The position numbers and the translations under genes are program-made. Under the pieces are notes generated by a model, which saw nothing but the letters and a program-made list of their open reading frames with translations, was not told where the DNA came from and made no database searches. This document shows positions 6,329-13,400 of a DNA stretch of 26,951 bases, piece after piece (the stretch's first letter is position 1; the number at the start of each line of letters is the position of its first letter). The DNA comes from a virus. The DNA lies in IMG/VR virus record IMGVR_UViG_3300008267_012882, positions 1 through 26,951 of that record; one strand, written 5' to 3'.

Positions 6329-7870
6329 AGCATCTGTAAAACAAGAATTCAGACTGGAATTGGCGTACCCACTCTTTCTACTATTCTTGATTCTGCCAGA
6401 TGGAAAAACTCTAATTTAAATTCTCCATCATTAATTGCAGACGGAGGCATTAGGTATCCAGGTGACTTTGCCAAGAGCATTGTGGCAGGAGCAGATGCTG
6501 TAATGGTAGGTAGAATTTTAGCAGGATCTAATGAAACACCTGGAGAAATAATTGATGGATACAAGATCTATAGAGGTATGGCGTGTTACTCTTCTGATAC
6601 AGAGGTTTTAACATCAGGAGGATGGAAGCTTTTTTCTAGTCTAGATAAAGATGATAAAATTGCAACTCTAAATCAACAAACAAAGGATATAGAATATGAT
6701 CGGCCAATAAACTTATTTAGCTATAAGTATTCTGGTGATATGTATAGAGTTAACTCAAAATCTGTTGATATTTTAGTTACCCCAAATCATAATTTATATA
6801 TTGGGAAAAAGAGTAGCTGTAGAGATACAAACTACTCTCTCATTAGAGCTGATGAGGCTTATTCATCTGACAATAAATATCAGAACTATAATTATAGGCT
6901 GCATGGTAATTGGATAGCAAATAGAGAAGATACTTTTGCCATTCCAGATTCAAATATAATTTTTGAAATGGATAAGTGGTTAGATTTTTATGGATTCTGG
7001 CTGGCAGAAGGATGCACCTATCAGTATATTCAGAAGGGCAAATATATCTGTAATGTTATATCTATATCAAATAATGATTCCAATCTAATTGAAAGATACA
7101 AGAATATTCTGGCAGAGGTTGGAATCAGATCTTCTATAAGATCTAGAAAGATAAAGTCTGGAAAGATAAATTACGAATTAAAAGCACATAATAAACATTT
7201 GTTTAATTATTTGGCAAAATTTGGAAAGGCAAAAGATAAGTTTATTTCAGAAGAATTTAAGATGTTATCTTCTGATCAATTAAACATTATTATTGATTCG
7301 ATATTTCTTGGTGATGGATCTAGATCAAGGGGTTCTATTACAACTATTTCCAAGAGACTTGCAGATGATATTTCTGAGTTGTGCATAAAGACAAAGAGAA
7401 ATGGCAAAATTCAGCTAGTAAGAAAAGGTGGTACTAGTTACAAACAATTTAATCATAACCATGATCTTTATAATGTTTCTGTAATAAAAGACTCAATAGT
7501 TGAGACTTTTGTACATTCTAAGAATGTTTCAGTGGAAAGTTATGATGGAGAGGTCTATTGTGCAGAGGTTGGTAATAGCGTTCTTTGTGTTAGAAGGAAT
7601 GGCAAGTTTGTTTGGTGTGGAAACTCAAAAGAGGTACAATCAGATAGAAGAGGTGGTTTGAAGCCAGGAACTTGTGCAGAGGGTGTTTCTACATTAATTA
7701 AGTGTACAGGTCCTGTATCAGATACTCTTCAAGAGTTTCGTGGAGGTCTAGTATCTTCCATGACTTATCTCAATGCTAGAACCATTGAAGAATATAGAAT
7801 GAATGCAAAGCTAATCAGAATTACTGCAGCTGGTATGGATGAATCTCATGCTTTTGGAACAAAGAAATGA
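6209..7870 (+). CDS. guaB: Split-intein C half, IMPDH/GMPR C-terminal part, and an in-frame LAGLIDADG intein
   Basis: Residues 1-40 are the intein C half. Residues 41-125 continue the enzyme from Ser41: [10 protein letters not shown] with the catalytic Cys43, then [19 protein letters not shown] and YRGMA. Residues 126-472 are a second, continuous intein. Residues 473-553 finish the enzyme with [26 protein letters not shown] and [10 protein letters not shown]. Joining the exteins gives 197+85+81 = 363 residues, the size of an IMPDH/GMPR without CBS domains. The ESH near the C-terminus resembles IMPDH. The flap between YRGMA and AEG is short (about 20 residues) and lacks the Arg-Tyr pair of IMPDH, resembling GMP reductase or the GuaB1 type. 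The ATG at 6209 follows AGAGG near 6198-6202. Confidence 0.9.
   Translation: MKFKLVEIKSKNYKHYTGVVHDLTVEGDHSYNVNKIIVHNSICKTRIQTGIGVPTLSTILDSARWKNSNLNSPSLIADGGIRYPGDFAKSIVAGADAVMVGRILAGSNETPGEIIDGYKIYRGMACYSSDTEVLTSGGWKLFSSLDKDDKIATLNQQTKDIEYDRPINLFSYKYSGDMYRVNSKSVDILVTPNHNLYIGKKSSCRDTNYSLIRADEAYSSDNKYQNYNYRLHGNWIANREDTFAIPDSNIIFEMDKWLDFYGFWLAEGCTYQYIQKGKYICNVISISNNDSNLIERYKNILAEVGIRSSIRSRKIKSGKINYELKAHNKHLFNYLAKFGKAKDKFISEEFKMLSSDQLNIIIDSIFLGDGSRSRGSITTISKRLADDISELCIKTKRNGKIQLVRKGGTSYKQFNHNHDLYNVSVIKDSIVETFVHSKNVSVESYDGEVYCAEVGNSVLCVRRNGKFVWCGNSKEVQSDRRGGLKPGTCAEGVSTLIKCTGPVSDTLQEFRGGLVSSMTYLNARTIEEYRMNAKLIRITAAGMDESHAFGTKK
6584..7624 (+). mobile_element. Continuous LAGLIDADG-type intein in the IMPDH/GMPR C-terminal part
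   Basis: This is a 347-residue insert between YRGMA and SKEV of the host enzyme. Block A is [15 protein letters not shown] with Cys1; block B is VTPNHNLYI. The two endonuclease motifs are YGFWLAEG and DSIFLGDG, each keeping its catalytic acidic residue, so the homing endonuclease may be active. Block F is VYCAEV with Cys in the usual Asp position, and the C-terminus is VWCGN before Ser, with Gly instead of the usual penultimate His. I recall this pair of variations from other phage inteins (VRRNGK followed by GN), so splicing is still likely. Confidence 0.9.
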
Positions 7871-8148
7871 AAAAACAATCTATTGAGGAAAAGCTAAATA
7901 CAATTGAAGAGCAATTTAAATCTATTAAGTTGCTTTTATCTGAAGTAAAAGAAATTATGTCTGCCTCAAATCAGGAGGGGGAGAATAAAGTAGTAAAACC
8001 ACAGACTGATACCACTCCTCAGAGAAGCTCTAATTCAAAAATTAAGAGAATTTCTGATGAAAGAGAGGACTTGCCAAAGGATACATTTGAGCAAAAGAAG
8101 TATGAAATTAAAGTTGTAGGACTTGGTGTAGAAAAAATAAAGGAGTAA
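7867..8148 (+). CDS. Small coiled-coil hypothetical protein
   Basis: This 93-residue protein overlaps the stop of the enzyme gene by ATGA, which implies translational coupling. Residues 1-32 form a heptad-like helix (IEEKLNTIEEQF, IKLLLSEVKEIM). A polar, likely disordered middle follows (about 34-72), then a short C-terminal beta-like stretch (YEIKVVGLGVEKI). There is no enzymatic motif. It could be a virion accessory or adaptor protein; the function is unknown. Confidence 0.65.
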   Translation: MKKQSIEEKLNTIEEQFKSIKLLLSEVKEIMSASNQEGENKVVKPQTDTTPQRSSNSKIKRISDEREDLPKDTFEQKKYEIKVVGLGVEKIKE

Positions 8149-8150
8149 TT

Positions 8151-8495
8151 ATGGAATACGGAACATATGAAGTTTTAATGGACTTAGTTGCACAGCTTAA
8201 ACTAACAAATGAGAAGCTAGAATCTTTAGAGGTTAAGTTTTTTCATTTTGAATCTAAGCTATGTGAGCTAGATGATAAGTTGGGAAGAGTGCTAGAGATC
8301 ACAGAGGGTGTCTCCTCTAGTTTTGGTGAGATGAATATCTCTCCAGAGCAAGTTCAGGGGGTTCTTAACTCTTTCGGTCTAACAGGTCAGGCTGGAGGGT
8401 CAGAGCTAGTAGGCACACTCCAAACCTTTAGGTCAAAGCTAGGAGATCTAAGCGCTAGATTATCGCAAATTTCTCAGGAATCAGAAAAAATCTGA
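8151..8495 (+). CDS. Small coiled-coil hypothetical protein
   Basis: This 114-residue acidic protein has AAGGAG about 8 nt before the ATG. Two helical, heptad-patterned parts (about 8-55 and 88-114) are joined by a Gly/Ser-containing middle (MNISPEQVQGVLNSFGLTGQAGG). It is similar in style to the preceding 93-residue protein and may partner it. I see no catalytic or metal-binding residues. It ends a gene cluster: the next 100 nt form a leader for the AAA+ gene. Confidence 0.65.
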   Translation: MEYGTYEVLMDLVAQLKLTNEKLESLEVKFFHFESKLCELDDKLGRVLEITEGVSSSFGEMNISPEQVQGVLNSFGLTGQAGGSELVGTLQTFRSKLGDLSARLSQISQESEKI

Positions 8496-8600
8496 TCCAT
8501 CTTCTTCCCAGCTTATACTGTCGGCGTGAGGGAAGTCGCCCTTGCGAGAGTCGAAAAACCCTGCAAAAAACGAAAGTCAAAAACAAAAGAGGTTGTAATT
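8496..8600 (+). promoter_or_regulatory. Probable promoter and leader of the MoxR-type ATPase gene
   Basis: This non-coding stretch has a TATACT (8514-8519) that could be a -10 box, but the -35 region 17 nt upstream is poor. After it comes a GC-richer segment with possible short hairpins (GGCG with CGCC, or AGGG with CCCT, between about 8522 and 8545) and then an A-rich run to the ribosome site AAAGAGG (about 8586-8592). A GTG-started extension of the ATPase frame through this region (from 8526) has low-complexity Lys-rich coding and is less likely than the ATG at 8601. Confidence 0.4.
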
Positions 8601-9674
8601 ATGAATATTGTTCAGACTAAGGAAACACTAAAGACGATGCCAAACGATAAGTCCATCATGCTTCATGCAAAGCATGGTGTGGGCAAGTCCAGCGTAGTTA
8701 AGCAGGTAGCCAAGGAGCTTACCCAGGAGAGTGGAGAGACTTACGGCTTTTGGGACGTTCGCCTCTCTCAATGTGAGGTTGGTGATATCAAGGGTATGCC
8801 ACAGGTAGATACTTCTGCCGGTATCACCCGCTTTCTTAAGCAGGAGTGGTGGCCTCGTGACCCTAACAGCAAGGGTATTCTCTTCTTCGATGAGTTGAAT
8901 CGTGCTTCCAAGGACGTTCTCCAGGCTGTTTTCGAGATTTGTCTCGACCGCAGACTTGACGGTGAAAAGCTCCCTGACGGCTGGCGTGTTGTAGCCGCAG
9001 TTAACTCGGATTCTGACTATGATGTGGTGGAGCTGGACCCCGCGCTCCATGACCGCTGGTTTCATATCGACTTTGACCCGTCTGTGAGCGAGTGGGTTTC
9101 TTGGGCAAGAACACAGTCTATTCATCCAGCAGTAGTTGAATTCGTTGACCGTAATCAGAACCTTCTGGACCCACCTGTGGGCAATCTGGAGGCGGGTAAG
9201 GTCTACCCCTCTCGTCGTTCTTGGCAGGCTTTCTCCGATTCTCTGATTGCTATGAAGCTGGAAGAGAGGGATGATGGTATGCTAACTCAGGTGGCGAAAG
9301 GCTGGCTCGGTCGAGAGATTTCTGTAATGTTCCAGAAGTTCATTACAAACGAGTTCTCTCTTCTTCGTCCAGAAGATGTTATTGACTCTCTGGAGAAGGT
9401 CAAGCCAAAGGTAGAGTCCTCCTGTAATGACATTGAGGTTATCGCCGCCCTTGCTCGCTCGGTAGTGGCAGAGGTTAACAATCGCTCTCTGACCAAGATG
9501 AAGGACAAGCAGAGGGACAATCTTCGTGAGTTCTTCATGATGCTTCCTAATGACGTTGCTTCTCAGGCTTGGGTAGCACTACTTGGCGGAGAGAAGAGCA
9601 AGAAGATTGTGATGGATTGGCAGTCTGACGATAAGTTCCGTGAGCATCTTCGTAAGATTTACCTTTCCAACTAG
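8601..9674 (+). CDS. MoxR-type AAA+ ATPase
   Basis: This is a 357-residue AAA+ ATPase of the MoxR kind, chaperone-like enzymes that remodel or insert cofactors into partner complexes, usually together with VWA-domain proteins. Walker A is HAKHGVGKSS (22-31), Walker B is ILFFDELNRA (93-102), and sensor 1 is AAVNSD (132-137). The FFDELNRA form is typical of MoxR/RavA-like proteins. The ATG at 8601 has AAAGAGG about 8 nt upstream. The gene uses many CGT/CGC Arg and CTC/CTT Leu codons and is less AT-rich than its neighbours, which prefer AGA. That may reflect high expression or separate origin. The VWA protein encoded at 9797 is its likely partner. Confidence 0.88.
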   Translation: MNIVQTKETLKTMPNDKSIMLHAKHGVGKSSVVKQVAKELTQESGETYGFWDVRLSQCEVGDIKGMPQVDTSAGITRFLKQEWWPRDPNSKGILFFDELNRASKDVLQAVFEICLDRRLDGEKLPDGWRVVAAVNSDSDYDVVELDPALHDRWFHIDFDPSVSEWVSWARTQSIHPAVVEFVDRNQNLLDPPVGNLEAGKVYPSRRSWQAFSDSLIAMKLEERDDGMLTQVAKGWLGREISVMFQKFITNEFSLLRPEDVIDSLEKVKPKVESSCNDIEVIAALARSVVAEVNNRSLTKMKDKQRDNLREFFMMLPNDVASQAWVALLGGEKSKKIVMDWQSDDKFREHLRKIYLSN

Positions 9675-9685
9675 TCAGATAGAAT

Positions 9686-9701
9686 CACGGGTGCTACCGT
9701 G
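9686..9701 (+). other. Short hairpin after the ATPase gene
   Basis: CACGG (9686-9690) and CCGTG (9697-9701) form a 5-bp stem with a 6-nt loop, just after the stop codon and before the stronger terminator. It has no T tract of its own. It may protect the mRNA 3' end; the role is a guess. Confidence 0.35.
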
Positions 9702-9710
9702 ACCCACGGG

Positions 9711-9747
9711 GAGGCACAGGGTTAACTGGTGCCTCATTTTGTTTTTA
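9711..9747 (+). terminator. Rho-independent terminator after the MoxR-type gene
   Basis: GAGGCAC (9711-9717) pairs with GTGCCTC (9729-9735). Inner bases can extend the stem by AG/CT, and the T-rich tract ATTTTGTTTTT follows (9737-9747). It separates the ATPase gene from the VWA gene despite their likely shared function, so the two transcripts may differ in amount. Confidence 0.82.
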
Positions 9748-9796
9748 ATGTACCTGAAAAAGACGCAGGTAAAAAGTCTTAAACTAGGGAGATAAT
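9748..9796 (+). promoter_or_regulatory. Leader of the VWA-protein gene with a hairpin before the ribosome site
   Basis: TACCTG (9751-9756) pairs with CAGGTA (9766-9771). An alternative weaker pairing, AAGAC (9760-9764) with GTCTT (9776-9780), would exclude the first. The ribosome site AGGGAG (9786-9791) lies just downstream. This could be a translational control element, but 5-6 bp stems may also occur by chance. No convincing -35/-10 pair is visible. Confidence 0.35.
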
Positions 9797-10936
9797 ATGG
9801 ATCGTGCAACCCGCGATAAGCTAGAGTCTGGAATCAGCAAACTCATTACTTTTCAGCCGCTTTATGGAGAGGTATTTCTTCATCTAAACAAGATTGAGCG
9901 AAAGGACATGCCTACAATGGCAGTAGGAGTCATTCGTAGAGTAGACCTGGCTCTTTACTATAATCCAGACTTTGTAAACAAGCTCTCTCCGACAGAGCTT
10001 CGTGGGGTACTAAAGCATGAGGCTTTGCACATCCTTCTTCATCACTTGACTCGCGCAAAGCATTTTGCCTATAATCCAAGGGGCTATAATATTGCGGCAG
10101 ATATGGCTATCAACTGCCATATTGAGGGTCTGCCGGAAGGTGCTATGTATCCAAAGACCTTCAATCTTGAAGATAATCAGTCGTCTGAATTTTACTATGA
10201 GAAGCTAAAGAAGGAGGCTGAAAATCAGAAGAAAGAAATTGGAGAGTTTGCAGAAGGTCTAGGTGATACCGTAGACGACCATTCTCTTTGGGATGAGTTT
10301 GATGATGATATTGTAGAAGAGAAGATTCGCAATATCGCTGATAAAGCTATCAAGGAGCAAGAGAAGAAGGGATGGGGCTCTATTGATGGTAAGCTGGCTC
10401 AGCAGATTATTGCAGCTAACAAGCCTGTAGTTAACTGGAAGAAGGAGGTGCGTTGGTTTATCAATAAGCTAGTCCTAATGGGTAGACTCAATACCCGTAT
10501 GCGCCCTAATCGTCGCTATGGCTTTCAGTCTCCCGGCTCTAAGAGGGACTATACCAGTCGTTTGCTAGTAGCCTTTGATACTTCCGGCTCTGTTTCTGAC
10601 AAGCAGTTGGAACACTTTGCCACAGAACTCAATGGTATGATTGACCACGTTGAGTGCGATTTTGTCCAGTTTGACTGGGTTGTTCATGGAGAGCCAAAGC
10701 CTTTCTCTAAGAAGGCTGGCAAGGTTAATATTGTTGGCAGGGGTGGTACTAACTTTGCTCCAGTTATTGAGTTGGCAGACAACCTTAACTACGATGGTCT
10801 AGTCATCTTTACGGACGGTTATGCTCCATTTCCACCTAAGCCAAAGACTCGCATGTTGTGGGCCGTCTGTGAGCAGGACCGTGGTGTAGAGTTTCCATAC
10901 GGAAAGAAAGTTGTAATTGAGCAGAAAAAGAACTGA
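9797..10936 (+). CDS. DUF2201-like protein: putative metallopeptidase domain plus VWA-like domain
   Basis: This 379-residue protein has two parts. The N-terminal part has KHEALHILLHH (73-83), an HExxH zinc-site pattern, followed by AADMAINCHI, as in the metallopeptidase-like half of the DUF2201 family. A charged, helical linker (about 130-205) leads to a VWA-like domain with the MIDAS-type DTSGSVS (261-267), GRGGTNF and FTDGYAPF. Proteins of this architecture usually lie next to MoxR-type ATPases, as here, and are thought to act as a remodelling pair in the cytoplasm; the substrate is unknown. AGGGAG stands 5 nt before the ATG. Arg codons CGT/CGC are common, as in the ATPase gene. It is followed by its own terminator. 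Confidence 0.85.
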   Translation: MDRATRDKLESGISKLITFQPLYGEVFLHLNKIERKDMPTMAVGVIRRVDLALYYNPDFVNKLSPTELRGVLKHEALHILLHHLTRAKHFAYNPRGYNIAADMAINCHIEGLPEGAMYPKTFNLEDNQSSEFYYEKLKKEAENQKKEIGEFAEGLGDTVDDHSLWDEFDDDIVEEKIRNIADKAIKEQEKKGWGSIDGKLAQQIIAANKPVVNWKKEVRWFINKLVLMGRLNTRMRPNRRYGFQSPGSKRDYTSRLLVAFDTSGSVSDKQLEHFATELNGMIDHVECDFVQFDWVVHGEPKPFSKKAGKVNIVGRGGTNFAPVIELADNLNYDGLVIFTDGYAPFPPKPKTRMLWAVCEQDRGVEFPYGKKVVIEQKKN

Positions 10937-10953
10937 TAATCAAGTAAAATAAG

Positions 10954-10984
10954 AGGGGGTAGGATTATCCTACTCCCTTTTTTT
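10954..10984 (+). terminator. Rho-independent terminator after the VWA gene
   Basis: AGGGGGTAGGA (10954-10964) pairs with TCCTACTCCCT (10968-10978) over 11 bp, including one G-T wobble, around a TTA loop. Seven T residues follow (10978-10984). This is a strong canonical terminator. Confidence 0.9.
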
Positions 10985-11000
10985 CAATATAGGGGATATA

Positions 11001-12191
11001 ATGATTCATTCTTTCACTAAGACACATAGTAGACTTTCAACCATTATTGTTGCCTTTGATGCAGGTTCAAGGTCAGAGGGCAAGAAATTTAACCCAGGTA
11101 TTGCCCATATGTTGGAGCATTGTATCTTTAAGGGTACAGAAAAAAGAGACTGGCAGAGCATCAATAGAGAGATTGCCTTTCTTGGTGGTAATGTTAATGC
11201 TTTTACTAGTCATGAAATGGTACAGTATTATATTTCTGTTCCAATAGAGAATCTAGATTCATGCATGGAGATTCTCTCTGATATGGTCTTTAATTCCACC
11301 TTTCCAGAGGAAGAATTTTTGAAGGAAAAGGAAGTAGTTAAGGAAGAGGAAGTCTCTAGAAATGATAGTCCAGAGGCTTATATCTGGAAGAATTTCTCAG
11401 AAAACTTCTTCTCTAATTATCTTGGAACTCCAGTCATTGGCACTCAGGAGTCTATCTCTAGATTTACAAGAGATGAAGTTGCTGCTTTTCATCAAAAGTT
11501 CTGTAAGAGAGAAGCTGCCGTAGTTTCTCTATGTTCAAATATGTCTAAGGCCGAAGCAAAGCTGCTTATGACTAAGCATTTTGGCAAGGCATCTGGCAGA
11601 ATTGCTGGCAGAAAGTCTTATGAGGGAACCTCATATAAAGACTCTAAGCTACTAGAAATTACAAAGGCTGGTATTGAGCATAGTTACGTCTATATGGGTA
11701 TGCCAAGCACAAGCACCCCTGGAGTAAAAGACCCTACTACTTCAGTAATGAACACCATTCTATCTGGCGGAATGGATGCAAGACTCTTTACAGAGATTAG
11801 GGAAAAGAGAGGTCTAGTTTATGGCATTTCTGCCGGCTCTATTTCCTGGCAGGGAGGAGGATCTTATATTGTTGATTTCTCGACTAGAGATAAGAATGTA
11901 GAAGAAGCTCTTTCTGTTACTAGGGAAGAGTTAGTTAGAATGGCAAATGTAAATGTAACAGATGAAGAGTTGCAGAGGGCCAAGAATAAGCTGCGCTCTA
12001 GCTTTTATGCTGCCAACGAGTCTAGCTCTAGTCTGGCCAATTGGTCGGTCAAGCAAGCTCTCTTTGGCGAGCTATCCATCGGTGATTATATTAATAGGGT
12101 GGAGGCTGTAAGCGCGGAACAGGTTAGGGAGCTTGCCGCTGAAACCTTTAATCTAGATAAGATGCTAACAGTTATCTGCAGAAAGGAGTGA
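11001..12191 (+). CDS. M16 family zinc metallopeptidase
   Basis: This is a 396-residue single-unit peptidase of the pitrilysin/processing-peptidase family. It has the inverted zinc motif HMLEH (36-40, HxxEH) and a run of Glu residues about 76 positions later (115-117, in VVKEEEVSRND) that supplies the third ligand. The C-terminal half has the non-catalytic M16 fold with the RGLVY substrate-binding motif near 273. Such enzymes cut unfolded peptides or leader sequences, often as dimers; a phage role in prohead or peptide processing is possible but unproved. There is no signal peptide, so it is probably cytoplasmic. AGGGGA (10991-10996) stands 4 nt before the ATG, right after a terminator, so a promoter may lie in or before that region. 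Confidence 0.9.
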   Translation: MIHSFTKTHSRLSTIIVAFDAGSRSEGKKFNPGIAHMLEHCIFKGTEKRDWQSINREIAFLGGNVNAFTSHEMVQYYISVPIENLDSCMEILSDMVFNSTFPEEEFLKEKEVVKEEEVSRNDSPEAYIWKNFSENFFSNYLGTPVIGTQESISRFTRDEVAAFHQKFCKREAAVVSLCSNMSKAEAKLLMTKHFGKASGRIAGRKSYEGTSYKDSKLLEITKAGIEHSYVYMGMPSTSTPGVKDPTTSVMNTILSGGMDARLFTEIREKRGLVYGISAGSISWQGGGSYIVDFSTRDKNVEEALSVTREELVRMANVNVTDEELQRAKNKLRSSFYAANESSSSLANWSVKQALFGELSIGDYINRVEAVSAEQVRELAAETFNLDKMLTVICRKE

Positions 12192-12194
12192 TTA

Positions 12195-12827
12195 ATGTCA
12201 GGTGGAAATAATATTGTTGAACTAGTTGGTTATTACGGCTCTGATGAAACACATGCCATGTCTGCTTGGACTTCTACTAGTAGAGATCTAACAGAAGAGA
12301 AGCGTGGTAGGATTGATAAACTGCTTAAGATGTTGGCAGAGGCAGGTCATAATACTGTCTTTGAGAAAAGCTCTCTGCACTTTTTGATTACATCTGATGT
12401 GGCTACACATATTCAGTTTCTAAAGCATAGAATTGGTGTTTCTATCAACGCAGAGTCGGCCAGATATAAAGAACTTAAGGATGATAAGTTTTATATTCCA
12501 CAAGATTGGCCAGAAGAAGAGGTGCAGAGATATGTGGCTCATATGGAGGTCTGTCTAGAGCAGTATCACAAGACTCTAGAGCGGCTGGTAGAGGCCGGAA
12601 TCTCTAGGAAAAGGGCCAAAGAGTCTGCAAGATTTTATCTACCATACGGCAATCAGATTACGATGGACGTAATGTTTAACTGGAGATCCTTTCACCATTT
12701 CCTTTCACTTAGGGCCAAGCCAGATGCTCAAAGAGAAATTGCTTGGCTGGCAGATGATATGCTTGAATTAGTGGCAGGAATTGAAGGCAATCCTTTTAAG
12801 CATACTATCTCTGCTTTTGGATACTAA
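12195..12827 (+). CDS. thyX: Flavin-dependent thymidylate synthase ThyX
   Basis: ThyX methylates dUMP to dTMP using methylenetetrahydrofolate, FAD and NADPH. The signature is KHRIGVSINAESARY (77-91), matching the RHR...S.N..S.RY ThyX motif with Lys for the first Arg. Other family parts are GHNTVFEKSS (51-60) and the C-terminal block LPYGNQITM, NWRSFHHFLSLR, and AQREI. The length of 210 residues is normal for phage ThyX. AAGGAG (about 12182-12187) stands 7 nt before the ATG, and the gene starts 3 nt after the M16 gene. It supplies thymidylate for AT-rich DNA synthesis. The Arg-to-Lys change at the motif start is conservative. Confidence 0.93.
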   Translation: MSGGNNIVELVGYYGSDETHAMSAWTSTSRDLTEEKRGRIDKLLKMLAEAGHNTVFEKSSLHFLITSDVATHIQFLKHRIGVSINAESARYKELKDDKFYIPQDWPEEEVQRYVAHMEVCLEQYHKTLERLVEAGISRKRAKESARFYLPYGNQITMDVMFNWRSFHHFLSLRAKPDAQREIAWLADDMLELVAGIEGNPFKHTISAFGY

Positions 12828-12830
12828 TTA

Positions 12831-13262
12831 ATGAGAAACCTTCAAACATTTATGTCATTACCTACAGCAATAGCCGTGTATTTTGCTACAGGTTTGGTTT
12901 GCAATATCTTGCCATACCTAATGGATTTTCTTTCATACTTTAATTCCCTCAGAGGAGTAGGTCAGGATTTCTTTGCTGTAGAGTTTGTGTATAACTGGAT
13001 ATTCTTGTTTTTAATTTATAGTATCTTTCCAGTTTTTACAGCAAACTTTGTAATGAATCTAATGTTGAAAAGAGAAGAGAGATTTTATATGTCACTTCTT
13101 CCTAAGGTTATTTTTGCCATCCTTGGTGTAGGATTCTATTCCTTTGCAATCGTTGCTAGTATTGCCTTGGGTATGGCGACCAAGGTTACTCTTGCAGGTT
13201 ATACACTGAGTATTCTTTCTTTTATGGTTACCCCATTAGTATTGAGCACTCAACCCGACTAA
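12831..13262 (+). CDS. Small membrane protein, about four transmembrane helices
   Basis: This 143-residue protein has hydrophobic segments at about 12-32, 52-77, 90-113 and 117-138, separated by short polar loops, with one basic loop (LKREER) between the second and third. No family is recognised and no catalytic residues are seen. It starts 3 nt after thyX, with only a weak GGAT upstream, so it is probably translated by coupling. A hairpin follows directly. A role in the host inner membrane, for instance in lysis timing or superinfection, is possible but not shown. Confidence 0.7.
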   Translation: MRNLQTFMSLPTAIAVYFATGLVCNILPYLMDFLSYFNSLRGVGQDFFAVEFVYNWIFLFLIYSIFPVFTANFVMNLMLKREERFYMSLLPKVIFAILGVGFYSFAIVASIALGMATKVTLAGYTLSILSFMVTPLVLSTQPD

Positions 13263-13265
13263 TCT

Positions 13266-13295
13266 CTCCCCGTCAGTCTTTTTTCTGACGGGGAG
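13266..13295 (+). other. Strong hairpin with T-rich loop at the end of the thyX cluster
   Basis: CTCCCCGTCAG (13266-13276) pairs perfectly with CTGACGGGGAG (13285-13295) over 11 bp with loop TCTTTTTT. Unlike a classic terminator, the T run is in the loop and no T tract follows the stem. It may mark the transcript 3' end after processing or be a poor terminator. Confidence 0.6.
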
Positions 13296-13341
13296 CCGGG
13301 CAAAAGTTATACAAAATAATTTGTAATTTTTCAAAAAAGAT

Positions 13342-13370
13342 TTGATTATCAATTCTATTTGTAGTATAAA
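13342..13370 (+). promoter_or_regulatory. Sigma-70-like promoter with operator-like inverted repeat
   Basis: TTGATT (13342-13347) and TATAAA (13365-13370) are spaced by 17 nt, close to the bacterial consensus, in an AT-rich 138-nt intergenic stretch. An inverted repeat TTTGTA (13358-13363) / TACAAA (13378-13383) brackets the -10 box and could be a repressor site. It would drive the cluster starting at 13401, which carries AAGGA before its ATG. This is the best promoter candidate in the window. Confidence 0.6.
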
Positions 13371-13400
13371 CTATGTATACAAATGTTTAAAGGAAAATAG

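Noticed and set aside
8477-8498. Small hairpin ATCAGA/TCTGAT at the end of the 114-residue gene as a terminator
   Set aside because: The stem is weak with a bulge, and no T run follows, so termination is not supported.
8628-9125. 165-codon open frame on the minus strand
   Set aside because: It lies fully inside the well-supported MoxR-type gene, has no family motif or ribosome site, and no other gene here is on the minus strand.
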